Under the pieces are notes generated by a model that worked only from the letters and a program-made list of their open reading frames with translations, was not told where the DNA came from and did not search any database. Below are positions 16,350 to 23,826 of a stretch of DNA of 64,000 nt, one piece after another. The DNA is from Georgenia_B sunbinii. Lineage in GTDB: Bacteria; Actinomycetota; Actinomycetes; Actinomycetales; Actinomycetaceae. A program made the translations under genes and the position numbers. The stretch lies in assembly GCF_036421855.1 (NCBI RefSeq), contig NZ_JAZGOK010000002.1. One strand, 5' to 3'. How positions within the stretch are numbered: the first letter of the stretch is position 1; each line of letters begins with the position of its first letter.

Positions 16350-16532
16350 CTACCGCTTAGCGTTCTTCGGCGTTGGCACCTCACCGGAAGTCGCGATGTC
16401 GTCAATGCTTGCGCCACTTTCGGCCGCATGTCGAACAGCCTTACCGAGGGACGCTGCATCCTCCAGCGCTGGCGGGTCTGACATGAGCCGTCTGCGAGCT
16501 GAAAGCTCGTCGAGCGCGGCTTGCGCATCCAT
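16350..16532 (-). CDS. Small hypothetical protein resembling a truncated HTH antitoxin
   Basis: A 60-residue frame with a balanced, soluble composition: DELSARRRLMSDPP near the N-terminus, then LGKAVRHAAESGASIDDIA. The last segment resembles the first two helices of the HTH found in the 16984-17256 protein (VEAARAHGRSWNEIALALGV). The sequence then ends before a recognition helix. A purine-rich aagggg precedes the ATG. It may be an intact small protein or a truncated antitoxin. No family is assigned. Confidence 0.45.
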   Translation of the reverse strand: MDAQAALDELSARRRLMSDPPALEDAASLGKAVRHAAESGASIDDIATSGEVPTPKNAKR

Positions 16533-16742
16533 CAGGTCAGGTTACCCCTTCGCTCCGGCAAGCACGGTCGGGCCCCACGACCGGCCGTCTGCACCGCGAG
16601 GCGCAGAAGCCCGGGACCGTTGCGATGGGGACACCCTGCGCAATAGATCCGTTGCAGAGGGCTGGCCCCAGTGCAACGTGGTCCGCAGTTGGGAAGCCGC
16701 AGCGACCTTCCTTCGCCGGCTGAGACAAGGTATGTTGTCTAC

Positions 16743-16973
16743 GTGCGGATCGGCAAGCCGGCGTGGAAACATGGAGTCGCAGAGACCGACATCCGGCACG
16801 CGCTGCGTAACGCGGTCCGTCGTATCGTCATGGACGAGGATCTGACCATGCTGATCGGCCCCGCAACTGACGGGACGCTGCTGGAGGTCGGGGTCCTCGA
16901 TCTGGATGGGGACGACGCCGTGGTCATCCACGCCATGATCCTCCGGCGTAAGTTCCGACAGGTCCTGAGATGA
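16743..16973 (+). CDS. Toxin-like small protein of an HTH-paired two-gene module
   Basis: A 76-residue protein starting with GTG at 16743. Its features are PAWKHGVAETDIRHALRNAV, then MLIGPATDGTLLEVGVLD and a terminal VVIHAMILRRKFRQVL. I recognise this pattern from actinobacterial two-gene modules in which it precedes an HTH protein. The lone Lys-His, the conserved IGPA..G..LEV strand and the C-terminal basic R.KF suggest an RNase-like toxin fold comparable to BrnT/RelE. Activity is inferred, not shown. The gene ends 10 nt before the HTH gene starts, which supports a single transcript. Confidence 0.6.
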   Translation: MRIGKPAWKHGVAETDIRHALRNAVRRIVMDEDLTMLIGPATDGTLLEVGVLDLDGDDAVVIHAMILRRKFRQVLR

Positions 16974-16983
16974 GGTGAGCAGA

Positions 16984-17256
16984 GTGCGACACAGTGACGA
17001 GCAGATCGAGCGGGCCGCGCAGCGATTCGAGCGACTGGCTGACGAGCTAAATCCGGCCAGCGTCGAGGCCGAGCACATCGATGACCTGCGGTCGGTCGCT
17101 ACCGCAGCAGAGGCGGTCAGGGCAGATGAGGCGCAGTTGCGGGACGCCGTCGAGGCGGCTCGAGCGCACGGTCGATCCTGGAATGAGATCGCTCTGGCGT
17201 TGGGCGTGTCCCGTCAAGCCGCTCGGCAGAGGTTCGCTGACAAAGTTGGCACCTGA
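16984..17256 (+). CDS. HTH antitoxin-like protein
   Basis: The 90-residue protein has a helical N-terminus (DEQIERAAQRFERLADELN) and a C-terminal helix-turn-helix, GRSWNEIALALGVSRQAARQ, of the sigma-region-4-like type. It is the partner of the preceding toxin-like gene in a toxin-antitoxin-style pair. The GTG at 16984 is preferred over one at 16975 because the gagg that overlaps the upstream stop then lies 8 nt before it. It likely binds its own promoter to autoregulate the pair. Confidence 0.65.
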   Translation: MRHSDEQIERAAQRFERLADELNPASVEAEHIDDLRSVATAAEAVRADEAQLRDAVEAARAHGRSWNEIALALGVSRQAARQRFADKVGT

Positions 17257-17495
17257 GGGCAGTCGTCTCGCTCTGACGGTGGCCGAGGCGCGTCACGGCC
17301 GGCCAGCGACTGTGGTGGCTGATCGTCGTCCTTTGCTTCCGGTCGTCGGACCGGTCGCCTGGTTCGCGGTCGGCGCGCGCGAAGCCGGGGACTTTCAGAC
17401 TGAACGGCGGTCCCGACGCGCCCTTCGGCGGGTACGCCCGACGTGGGACGTCCGTCGTAGGCTGATTCCTCACGCGCGAGACAGGAGCCCTTGAG

Positions 17496-18161
17496 ATGGC
17501 TGGGACGACGGTGGCCGACGTGATGGCCGAGCTGGCCGAGCTCGAGGACCCACGGGCCCGCGCGGTGAACGAGCGCCACGGCGACGACCACGGGGTGAAC
17601 CTCGGCAAGCTGCGCGCCCTCGCGAAACGGCTGAAGACCCAGCAGGAGCTGGCCCAGGAGCTCTGGGCGACGGACGACACGGCGGCGCGGCTGCTGGCGC
17701 TCCTCGTCTGCCGGCCGAAGGCCTTCGGCCGCGACGAGCTGGACACCATGCTCCGCGAGTCGCGTGTGCCGAAGGTGCACGGCTGGCTGGTGAACTACGT
17801 GGTGAAGAAGAGCCCGTACGCCGAGGAGCTGCGGCTCGCATGGTTGGCGGACCCGGACCCGGTCGTCGCCAGCGCCGGGTGGGCGCTGACCACCGCGCGC
17901 GTCCGCAAGCAGCCGGACGGCCTCGACCTCTCCGGGCTGCTCGACGTGATCGAGGCGCAGATGAAGGACGCCCCGGACCGGCTGCAGTGGGCGATGAACG
18001 AGTGCCTCAGCCAGATCGGCATCGAGCACCCCGAGCACCGTGCTCGCGCCATCGACATCGGCGAGCGGCTGGAGGTCCTCAAGGACTACCCGACCCCGCC
18101 CAACTGCACGTCCCCGTTCGCGCCCACCTGGATCGCCGAGATGGTGCGCCGCCAGCAGTAG
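17496..18161 (+). CDS. DNA alkylation repair protein, AlkD-like HEAT-repeat family
   Basis: A 221-residue all-helical protein of the PF08713 family. Characteristic stretches are GVNLGKLRALAKRLKTQQEL, LWATDDTAARLLALLVCRPK, VHGWLVNYVVKKSPYAEEL and LQWAMNECLSQIGI. AlkD proteins use HEAT-like repeats to excise bulky or cationic N3/N7-alkyl purines without base flipping. Whether this variant is catalytic is unclear, because many actinobacterial homologues are uncharacterised. The ATG at 17496 has an aggag ribosome-binding site. It is convergent with arsR, with only 6 nt between them. Confidence 0.85.
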   Translation: MAGTTVADVMAELAELEDPRARAVNERHGDDHGVNLGKLRALAKRLKTQQELAQELWATDDTAARLLALLVCRPKAFGRDELDTMLRESRVPKVHGWLVNYVVKKSPYAEELRLAWLADPDPVVASAGWALTTARVRKQPDGLDLSGLLDVIEAQMKDAPDRLQWAMNECLSQIGIEHPEHRARAIDIGERLEVLKDYPTPPNCTSPFAPTWIAEMVRRQQ

Positions 18162-18167
18162 CGCGCC

Positions 18168-18542
18168 CTAGCAGCAGTCGGACTTGACGTTCTCGCGGTG
18201 CTGGGTGCGAAGCACGCCGCCGAGGGCGTCGAGCGCGGTGGGGACGACGGTGTAGTACGCCCACCTGCCGCGCTTCTCACGGGTGAGCAGGCCCGCCTCG
18301 GTGAGCACCTTGAGGTGGTGGGAAACGGTCGGTTGTGAGAGATCGACCGGCTCGGTGAGGTCGCAGACGCACGCCTCGCCACCCTCGTGCGCGGCGATGA
18401 GGGACAGAAGGCGCAGTCGCGCCGGGTCGGCCAGCGCCTTGAATATGCCGGCCAGCCGCTGAGCATCGGTGAGGGGGAGCGGCTCGCGCGTGAGGGGCGC
18501 GCAGCAGGCGGCGTCGGTCGGGACGTCCACGGGTGTCGACAT
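18168..18542 (-). CDS. arsR: ArsR/SmtB-family metalloregulator of the arsenic locus
   Basis: A 124-residue repressor with a winged helix (LSQPTVSHHLKVLTEAGLL) and, just before it, the As(III)-sensing CVCDL motif (Cys58, Cys60) of E. coli-type ArsR. Additional cysteine pairs, Cys13-14 and the C-terminal Cys123-124 (SDCC), could supply the third thiolate. It is divergent from the flavoprotein gene, with two operator copies between them. It should repress both directions until arsenite or antimonite binds. Confidence 0.93.
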   Translation of the reverse strand: MSTPVDVPTDAACCAPLTREPLPLTDAQRLAGIFKALADPARLRLLSLIAAHEGGEACVCDLTEPVDLSQPTVSHHLKVLTEAGLLTREKRGRWAYYTVVPTALDALGGVLRTQHRENVKSDCC

Positions 18543-18559
18543 TGCCCTAGTATCGCTCA

Positions 18560-18579
18560 CGCATTGACGACTGTCGATG
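18560..18579. promoter_or_regulatory. ArsR operator copy 1
   Basis: A 20-bp site beginning CGCATTGA and ending TCGATG. Its inverted counterpart lies at 18605-18624. It sits close to the arsR start and probably controls arsR itself. Confidence 0.6.
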
Positions 18580-18604
18580 GGACATGCCACTCTGATGCGC
18601 GTCA

Positions 18605-18624
18605 CATCGACAACTATCAATGCG
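18605..18624. promoter_or_regulatory. ArsR operator copy 2, inverted
   Basis: A 20-bp site beginning CATCGA and ending TCAATGCG, the reverse complement of copy 1 except at a few central positions. It lies in the leader of the flavoprotein-arsB-arsC operon. Confidence 0.6.
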
Positions 18625-18657
18625 TCAGGCTCCTCGCTGGCGCAGGCAAGGATCGCG

Positions 18658-20070
18658 ATGTCCTCGACCACGGCACAGTCCTCGTTACCAGTCATCGTCA
18701 TCGGGGCCGGCCCGGTCGGGCTGGCCGCCGCTGCCCACCTGCTCGAGCGTGGTCTGCACCCCCTCGTGCTCGAGGCGGGGCCGTCGGTCGCTGCCGCGGT
18801 GCGGCAGTGGGGCCACGTGAGGCTGTTCTCGCCGTGGCGGTTCAACGTCGACGCCGCGGCGCGGCGCCTGCTGGTGGCAGAGGAGTGGACCGAGCCGGCC
18901 GCCAACCAGCTGCCGACCGGTGGCGAGCTCGTGGCCGAGTATCTCGAACCGCTAGCACAGGCCGCTGCCCTGTGCGACCGGATCATCACCGGAGCCCGGG
19001 TCGTCGCGCTCAGCCGCGACGGGCTCGACAAGACCTACACCCGGGGCCGCGGCGACCGGCCGTTCCTCGTCCGTGCACTGGTCGACGGGCAGCTCGTCGA
19101 CCACCGCGCACGGGCGGTGATCGACGCCTCCGGCACCTGGGCCCAGGCCAACCCGCTGGGCACCTCAGGGCTGCCCGCTCCCGGCGAGGCCGAGGCGGCG
19201 CCATACCTGCTCGGACCGTTGCCGGACGTGCTCGGACGTGACCGGGGCCGAGCGGCCGGCAAGCACGTCGCCGTCGTCGGGGCCGGCCACTCGGCGGTCA
19301 ACACCCTACTGGCGCTGAGCCGGCTGCGCCGCAGCGAGCCGACCACCCGGATCAGCTGGCTGGTGCGCGCCTCCTCGGCCGCCCGGGCCTACGGCGGCGG
19401 CGATGCCGACGGGCTGCCCGCCCGCGGCGCGCTCGGTGCCCAGCTGCGAGAGGCGGTGGCCGCCGGCGAAGTCGAGCTGCTGCTCTCCACGTCGATCACG
19501 GCGCTCCACCCGGCGGCCGACCGTCTCGAGCTGACCGTCGCCACCCGGGACGGTGAACGCCGCCTGGCGGTGGACGCCCTCGCCGGCGCCACCGGGTTCC
19601 GGCCCGACCTGGCGATGCTGCGCGAGCTGCGGCTGGACCTGGACCCCGGCGTGGAGGCCCCCAGCCGGCTGGCCCCGCTCATCGACCCGGAGTCCCACTC
19701 CTGTGGCACGGTCCCTGCGCACGGCGCGGACCTGCTCGCCCACCCGGAGGAGAACTTCTTCATCGCCGGCATGAAGTCCTACGGCCGCGCCCCGACGTTC
19801 CTGCTCGCCACCGGCTACGAGCAGGTCCGCTCGATCGCCGCGCACCTCGCCGGCGACACCGCCGCCGCACTGCGGGTCGAGCTGGAGCTGCCGGAAACTG
19901 GCGTGTGCTCAACCGCCCTGCCTGTCATCGACGCCGACGGCACCGCGACCATCGCCGACGCTGTGGCTGCTGACTGCTGCGGTGCTCCGGAGCCCCGGCT
20001 CATCGGCTTCCCGACCGGTTTCGCCCACGGGCGCGACGCGCTCGCTCGCCCAGGGGTAGCCGGGTGCTGA
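18658..20070 (+). CDS. Arsenic-locus FAD/NAD(P)-binding flavoprotein (ArsO-like)
   Basis: A 470-residue flavoprotein with two Rossmann dinucleotide motifs, VIVIGAGPVGLAAAAHLL at the N-terminus and VAVVGAGHSAVNTLLAL mid-protein. Between them is GHVRLFSPWRFNVD and near the end FFIAGMKSYGRAPTFLLATG, the layout of the flavin monooxygenase-like proteins found in actinobacterial ars operons. Its reaction is not established; oxidation of an arsenical or support of efflux are suggestions. A late DCC motif recalls metal-binding cysteines. It overlaps the arsB-type gene by 7 nt. Confidence 0.85.
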   Translation: MSSTTAQSSLPVIVIGAGPVGLAAAAHLLERGLHPLVLEAGPSVAAAVRQWGHVRLFSPWRFNVDAAARRLLVAEEWTEPAANQLPTGGELVAEYLEPLAQAAALCDRIITGARVVALSRDGLDKTYTRGRGDRPFLVRALVDGQLVDHRARAVIDASGTWAQANPLGTSGLPAPGEAEAAPYLLGPLPDVLGRDRGRAAGKHVAVVGAGHSAVNTLLALSRLRRSEPTTRISWLVRASSAARAYGGGDADGLPARGALGAQLREAVAAGEVELLLSTSITALHPAADRLELTVATRDGERRLAVDALAGATGFRPDLAMLRELRLDLDPGVEAPSRLAPLIDPESHSCGTVPAHGADLLAHPEENFFIAGMKSYGRAPTFLLATGYEQVRSIAAHLAGDTAAALRVELELPETGVCSTALPVIDADGTATIADAVAADCCGAPEPRLIGFPTGFAHGRDALARPGVAGC

Positions 20071-21503
20071 TCGCCGTCGCGATCTTCGTCGCCACCCTGG
20101 TGCTGGTGATCTGGCAGCCTCGCGGCCTGGGCATCGGCTGGAGCGCGCTGGGTGGCGCCGTCGTCGCCCTCGTCGCCGGGGTGGTGCAGTTGAGCGACAT
20201 CCCGGTGGTCTGGGACATCGTGTGGAACGCGACGTTGACGTTCGTCGCGGTCATCATCATCTGCTCGATCCTCGACGAGGCCGGCTTCTTCGAGTGGTCC
20301 GCGCTGCACGTGGCGAGGTGGGCGCGCGGCAGCGGCAGTGCGCTGTTCAACCTCATCGTGGTGCTCGGTGCGGCGGTCGCGGCGCTGTTCGCCAACGACG
20401 GTGCGGCACTGGTGATGACGCCGATCGTGTTCCAGATGATCGTGGCGCTGAAGTTCAAGCCCACGGTGGCGTTCGGGCTGGTTATCGCGACCGGGTTCAT
20501 CGCCGACACCGCCAGCCTGCCCTTCGTGGTCTCCAACCTCGTGAACATCGTCATCGCTGACTACTTCGGCATCGGCTTCGCGCGCTACGCCCTGGTGATG
20601 GTGCCGGTCGCGCTGGTCTCCATCGCAGCAAGCCTGATCGTGCTCCGACTGTTCTTCCGCAAGTCGATCCCGGGCCGCTACGACGTGTCGGCCCTACGTC
20701 GGCCGTCTGACGCAGTGGCCGACCCGACGACGTTCCGCGCCGGCGTCGTCGTGCTGGTTGCGCTGCTGGTGGGCTACTTCGCGGCCGACGCGATCGGGGT
20801 GCCGGTCGCCGTGGTCGCCTTGCTGTGCGCGGTGGTCCTTGCCCTCGTCGCGGCCCGTCAGCCGCGGGCACTGTTCCGCCGGCTGGCCGCCCGGCAGCGG
20901 CCGTCAGCCGCCGACGGCGTCCCGGTGCCCGTCTCGGCGACCGGCAGCTCGGTGGCGACCCGGGGTGGCACCGCGCCGATCCGCACGACGACGATGACGG
21001 CGGCCGAGCCCACCATCGCCGTCTGGTCGGTGGTGAGGTCGGCCCCGTGGCAGATCGTGCTGTTCAGCCTGGGGATGTACCTCGTGGTCTACGGGCTGCG
21101 CAACGAGGGGCTGACCGACCACCTGGGGCAGCTGCTGGCGAACGTGGCGGAGCACGGCGGCCTCGCCACCGCCGCCGGCACCGGCTTCCTGGTGGCCGGG
21201 ATGTCCTCGGTGATGAACAACATGCCCACCACGCTCATCGCCGCCCTGGGTATCGAGGCGTCCGGCGCCACCGGGTTGACGCAGCAGATGATGGCCTACG
21301 CCGCCGTCATCGGCGCCGACCTGGGGCCGAAGATCACCCCGATCGGCAGCCTGGCGACCCTGCTGTGGCTCTCGGTGCTCGACCGCAAGGGCATGCACAT
21401 CGGCTGGGGCACCTACTTCAAGGTCGGCATCGTGCTGACCATCCCGGTGCTCGCCGTCACGCTGCTCGCACTGGCCGGCTGGCTCACCCTCCTTGGTGCC
21501 TGA
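20064..21503 (+). CDS. arsB: ArsB-type arsenite/antimonite permease
   Basis: A 479-residue membrane protein of the ArsB/NhaD ion-transporter superfamily with about 10-12 hydrophobic segments. The hallmark half-repeats are ALFANDGAALVMTPIV (residues about 108-123) and AGMSSVMNNMPTTLIAALG (about 383-401), followed by GADLGPKITPIGSLATLLWL. It would export arsenite using the membrane potential, since no ArsA ATPase is present. A hydrophilic loop of about 60 residues separates the halves. The start is a GTG overlapping the flavoprotein stop, so translation is coupled. Confidence 0.9.
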   Translation: MLIAVAIFVATLVLVIWQPRGLGIGWSALGGAVVALVAGVVQLSDIPVVWDIVWNATLTFVAVIIICSILDEAGFFEWSALHVARWARGSGSALFNLIVVLGAAVAALFANDGAALVMTPIVFQMIVALKFKPTVAFGLVIATGFIADTASLPFVVSNLVNIVIADYFGIGFARYALVMVPVALVSIAASLIVLRLFFRKSIPGRYDVSALRRPSDAVADPTTFRAGVVVLVALLVGYFAADAIGVPVAVVALLCAVVLALVAARQPRALFRRLAARQRPSAADGVPVPVSATGSSVATRGGTAPIRTTTMTAAEPTIAVWSVVRSAPWQIVLFSLGMYLVVYGLRNEGLTDHLGQLLANVAEHGGLATAAGTGFLVAGMSSVMNNMPTTLIAALGIEASGATGLTQQMMAYAAVIGADLGPKITPIGSLATLLWLSVLDRKGMHIGWGTYFKVGIVLTIPVLAVTLLALAGWLTLLGA

Positions 21504-21515
21504 CTCTCGGCAGGG

Positions 21516-21543
21516 TTGACATCCGCTGGTCGCTCAGCGACCA
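21516..21543 (+). promoter_or_regulatory. Internal promoter/operator before the ArsR-phosphatase gene
   Basis: TTGACA at 21516-21521 resembles a -35 box. A perfect 7-3-7 inverted repeat, TGGTCGC/GCGACCA (21527-21533 and 21537-21543), follows immediately and ends 8 nt before the start codon. A bound repressor here would block the promoter. The fused ArsR domain of the next gene is the likely binder, because the sequence differs from the operators near arsR. Confidence 0.5.
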
Positions 21544-21551
21544 TTGAGTCA

Positions 21552-22226
21552 ATGAATACTGATGGGAATGACGTGGAGGGGCGGGCGCGACTGCACGCCG
21601 CGCTGGCCGACCCGGCTCGGCTGCGCATCGTGGACGTGCTGGCCCTGGGTGACGCCTCGCCCTCCGAGCTCGCCGAGATCCTCGCTGCGCCGTCGAACCT
21701 GGTCGCCCACCACCTCGGGGTGCTCGAGCGCGAGGGTATCGTCAGCCGCAAGAAGTCCGAGGCCGACCGGCGACGCAACTACGTCCAGCTGGTGCCCGGC
21801 GCGCTCGACCACCTCGCACCGCGCGACCAGCGCGCGGTGGCGCGGGTGGTGTTCGTCTGCACCCGCAACTCCGCCCGCTCCCACCTCGCGGCGGCCCTGT
21901 GGCGCCGCGCGAGCGAGGTGCCGGCGACCTCGGCGGGCACCCACCCGGCCGACCGGATCAACCCCGCGGCGCTCGACGTGGCCCGCCGTCATCGGCTCGC
22001 CCTGCCGCGGGTAGCACCCCGGCACGTGAACGAGGTGGTGGGGGAGGGGGACCTGCTCATCAGTGTCTGCGACAGCGCGCACGAGGAGCTCATGCTGCCC
22101 ATCGACATCCACTGGTCGGTGCCGGATCCCGTCACCAGTGGTCACGCCGAGTCCTTTGACGAGGCCCTGCACGAACTCACCCGCAGGGTCGCGACTCTCG
22201 CCCCTCGCCTGTCCCTCACCAACTGA
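21552..22226 (+). CDS. Fusion of ArsR-type regulator and low-molecular-weight phosphatase/arsenate-reductase domain
   Basis: A 224-residue two-domain protein. Residues 10-85 form a winged helix of the ArsR type (ALADPARLRIVDVLALG, PSNLVAHHLGVLEREG) lacking the CVCDL metal site. Residues 98-220 form an LMW-phosphatase fold with the P-loop CTRNSARS (Cys103, Arg109) and the general-acid DP at Asp192. Such domains reduce arsenate or bind oxyanions, so the protein may sense arsenate directly and regulate its own promoter. A further Cys173 could support disulfide relay. Confidence 0.88.
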   Translation: MNTDGNDVEGRARLHAALADPARLRIVDVLALGDASPSELAEILAAPSNLVAHHLGVLEREGIVSRKKSEADRRRNYVQLVPGALDHLAPRDQRAVARVVFVCTRNSARSHLAAALWRRASEVPATSAGTHPADRINPAALDVARRHRLALPRVAPRHVNEVVGEGDLLISVCDSAHEELMLPIDIHWSVPDPVTSGHAESFDEALHELTRRVATLAPRLSLTN

Positions 22227-22236
22227 AGGAGCCCCC

Positions 22237-22647
22237 ATGTCTGATCGCCCCAGCGTCATGTTCGTCTGCGTCCACAACGCCGGCCGGTCCCAGATGGCCG
22301 CCGGCTTCATGACCGCGCTGTCCGGCGGGCAGGTGGAGGTCCGCTCCGCCGGGTCCGCGCCGGCCGACCAGATCAACCAAGTCGCGGTGGAGGCGATGAA
22401 GGAGCTCGGCATCGACATCACCGCGAACAAGCCGAAGATCCTCACTCCCGACGCCGTGGAGGCCTCCGACGTCGTCATCACCATGGGCTGCGGCGACGTC
22501 TGCCCGTTCTTCCCCGGGGTCCGCTACGAGGACTGGGAGCTGACCGACCCGGCCGGCCAGGGCATCGAGACGGTCCGCCAGGTGCGCGACGACATCCGCG
22601 GGCGGATCGAGGCGCTCCTCGCCGACCTCGTCCCCGCGAAGGCGTGA
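22237..22647 (+). CDS. arsC: Arsenate reductase, LMW-phosphatase fold
   Basis: The 136-residue enzyme reduces arsenate to arsenite for export. The P-loop CVHNAGRS supplies Cys11 and Arg17, and the catalytic Asp104 lies in ELTDPAG. Cys85 and Cys89 in MGCGDVCPFFPG are positioned to relay the disulfide, but with a shorter spacing than the C-x6-C of staphylococcal ArsC. The thioredoxin reductase gene overlapping its stop suggests thioredoxin coupling rather than mycothiol. The ribosome-binding site gaagga lies 7 nt before the ATG. Confidence 0.93.
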   Translation: MSDRPSVMFVCVHNAGRSQMAAGFMTALSGGQVEVRSAGSAPADQINQVAVEAMKELGIDITANKPKILTPDAVEASDVVITMGCGDVCPFFPGVRYEDWELTDPAGQGIETVRQVRDDIRGRIEALLADLVPAKA

Positions 22648-23705
22648 CCGCGATGATCAACCTCACCGGTCTGACCAATCTGACCAATCTGACCGCCACG
22701 GCCGAGCAGACCGACCCCGGCCTTGTGCACGAGGCCGTCATCGTCGGCTCCGGCCCGGCCGGCTACACCGCGGCCATCTACGCCGCCCGCGCCAACCTGG
22801 CACCCGTCATCATCGCCGGCGCTGTCACCGCCGGTGGCGCGCTGATGAACACGACCGAGGTCGAGAACTTTCCCGGCTTCCCCGAGGGCATCATGGGTCC
22901 AGAGCTCATGGAGAAGATGCGGGAGCAGGCCGAGAAGTTCGGCGCCACCGTCATCTACGACGACGCCACATCGGTCGACCTCACGGGTGACGTCAAGACG
23001 GTGACCACCGGCGAGGGCACCACCTATCGGGCGCGGTCGGTGATCCTGGCCAACGGCTCGGCCTACCGGGAGCTCGGGCTGGACCGGGAGAGTGAACTGA
23101 CCGGTCGCGGGGTGTCCTACTGCGCCACGTGTGACGGCTTCTTCTTCCGCGAGCAGCACATCGTCGTGGTCGGCGGCGGCGACAGCGCGATCGAGGAGGC
23201 CACCTTCCTCACCAAGTTCGCCGCCAAAGTCACCCTTGTGCACCGGCGGGACGAGTTGCGCGCCTCCAAGATCATGGCTGACCGGGCCTTCGCCAACCCC
23301 ACGATCGAGTTCGCCTGGAACAGCGAGATCGCCGCCCTCCACGGCGACGAGAAGCTCACCGGCGTCACCCTACGGGACACGCAGACCGGCGAAGAGCGGG
23401 CGCTGGACGTCACCGGCGTGTTCGTCGCCGTCGGGCACGTGCCACGCACCGAGATGCTCACCGACCAGGTCGACCTCGACGAGAACGGCTACATCGTCGT
23501 TGGCTCCCCGAGCACCATGACGAACCTGCCGGGGGTGTTCGCCTGCGGCGACGCAGTGGATCACACCTACCGGCAGGCGATCACCGCAGCTGGTACCGGT
23601 TGCGCGGCCGCGTTGGACGCCGAGCGCTACCTCGCCGCCCTCGGCGAGGCCGCGGAGCCGGCGCAGGAAGCCTCGCAGACGCCGCAGGGGGCCGTCCTCG
23701 TGTGA
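22644..23705 (+). CDS. trxB: Thioredoxin reductase of the arsenic operon
   Basis: A 353-residue FAD/NADPH disulfide reductase. It has an FAD-binding GSGPAGYTAAIYAARA, the redox pair Cys160-Cys163 (YCATCDGFFF), an NADPH-binding VVGGGDSAIEEA and a C-terminal GVFACGDAVDH. It probably recharges the thioredoxin that regenerates ArsC. The GTG start overlaps arsC by 4 nt. An ATG three codons later is possible. The N-terminal extension is a low-complexity NLT/GLT repeat encoded by four 9-nt units. Confidence 0.93.
   Translation: MTAMINLTGLTNLTNLTATAEQTDPGLVHEAVIVGSGPAGYTAAIYAARANLAPVIIAGAVTAGGALMNTTEVENFPGFPEGIMGPELMEKMREQAEKFGATVIYDDATSVDLTGDVKTVTTGEGTTYRARSVILANGSAYRELGLDRESELTGRGVSYCATCDGFFFREQHIVVVGGGDSAIEEATFLTKFAAKVTLVHRRDELRASKIMADRAFANPTIEFAWNSEIAALHGDEKLTGVTLRDTQTGEERALDVTGVFVAVGHVPRTEMLTDQVDLDENGYIVVGSPSTMTNLPGVFACGDAVDHTYRQAITAAGTGCAAALDAERYLAALGEAAEPAQEASQTPQGAVLV
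22659..22694 (+). repeat. Four 9-nt tandem units at the trxB 5' end
   Basis: Units AACCTCACC, GGTCTGACC, AATCTGACC and AATCTGACC encode NLT-GLT-NLT-NLT. They precede the conserved flavoprotein domain, so copy-number change would stay in frame. Confidence 0.7.
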
Positions 23706-23826
23706 GGCCGGAGCGGCCGCGACCACGCAGGCCGACTCCGGCGCCGTGCGGGAATCGACATCGACCTCACCGCCGAAGAAGTCGACGCGCAGCCAGGGGT
23801 AGAGTAGTGAGTTCGGCGAAGTCGGA

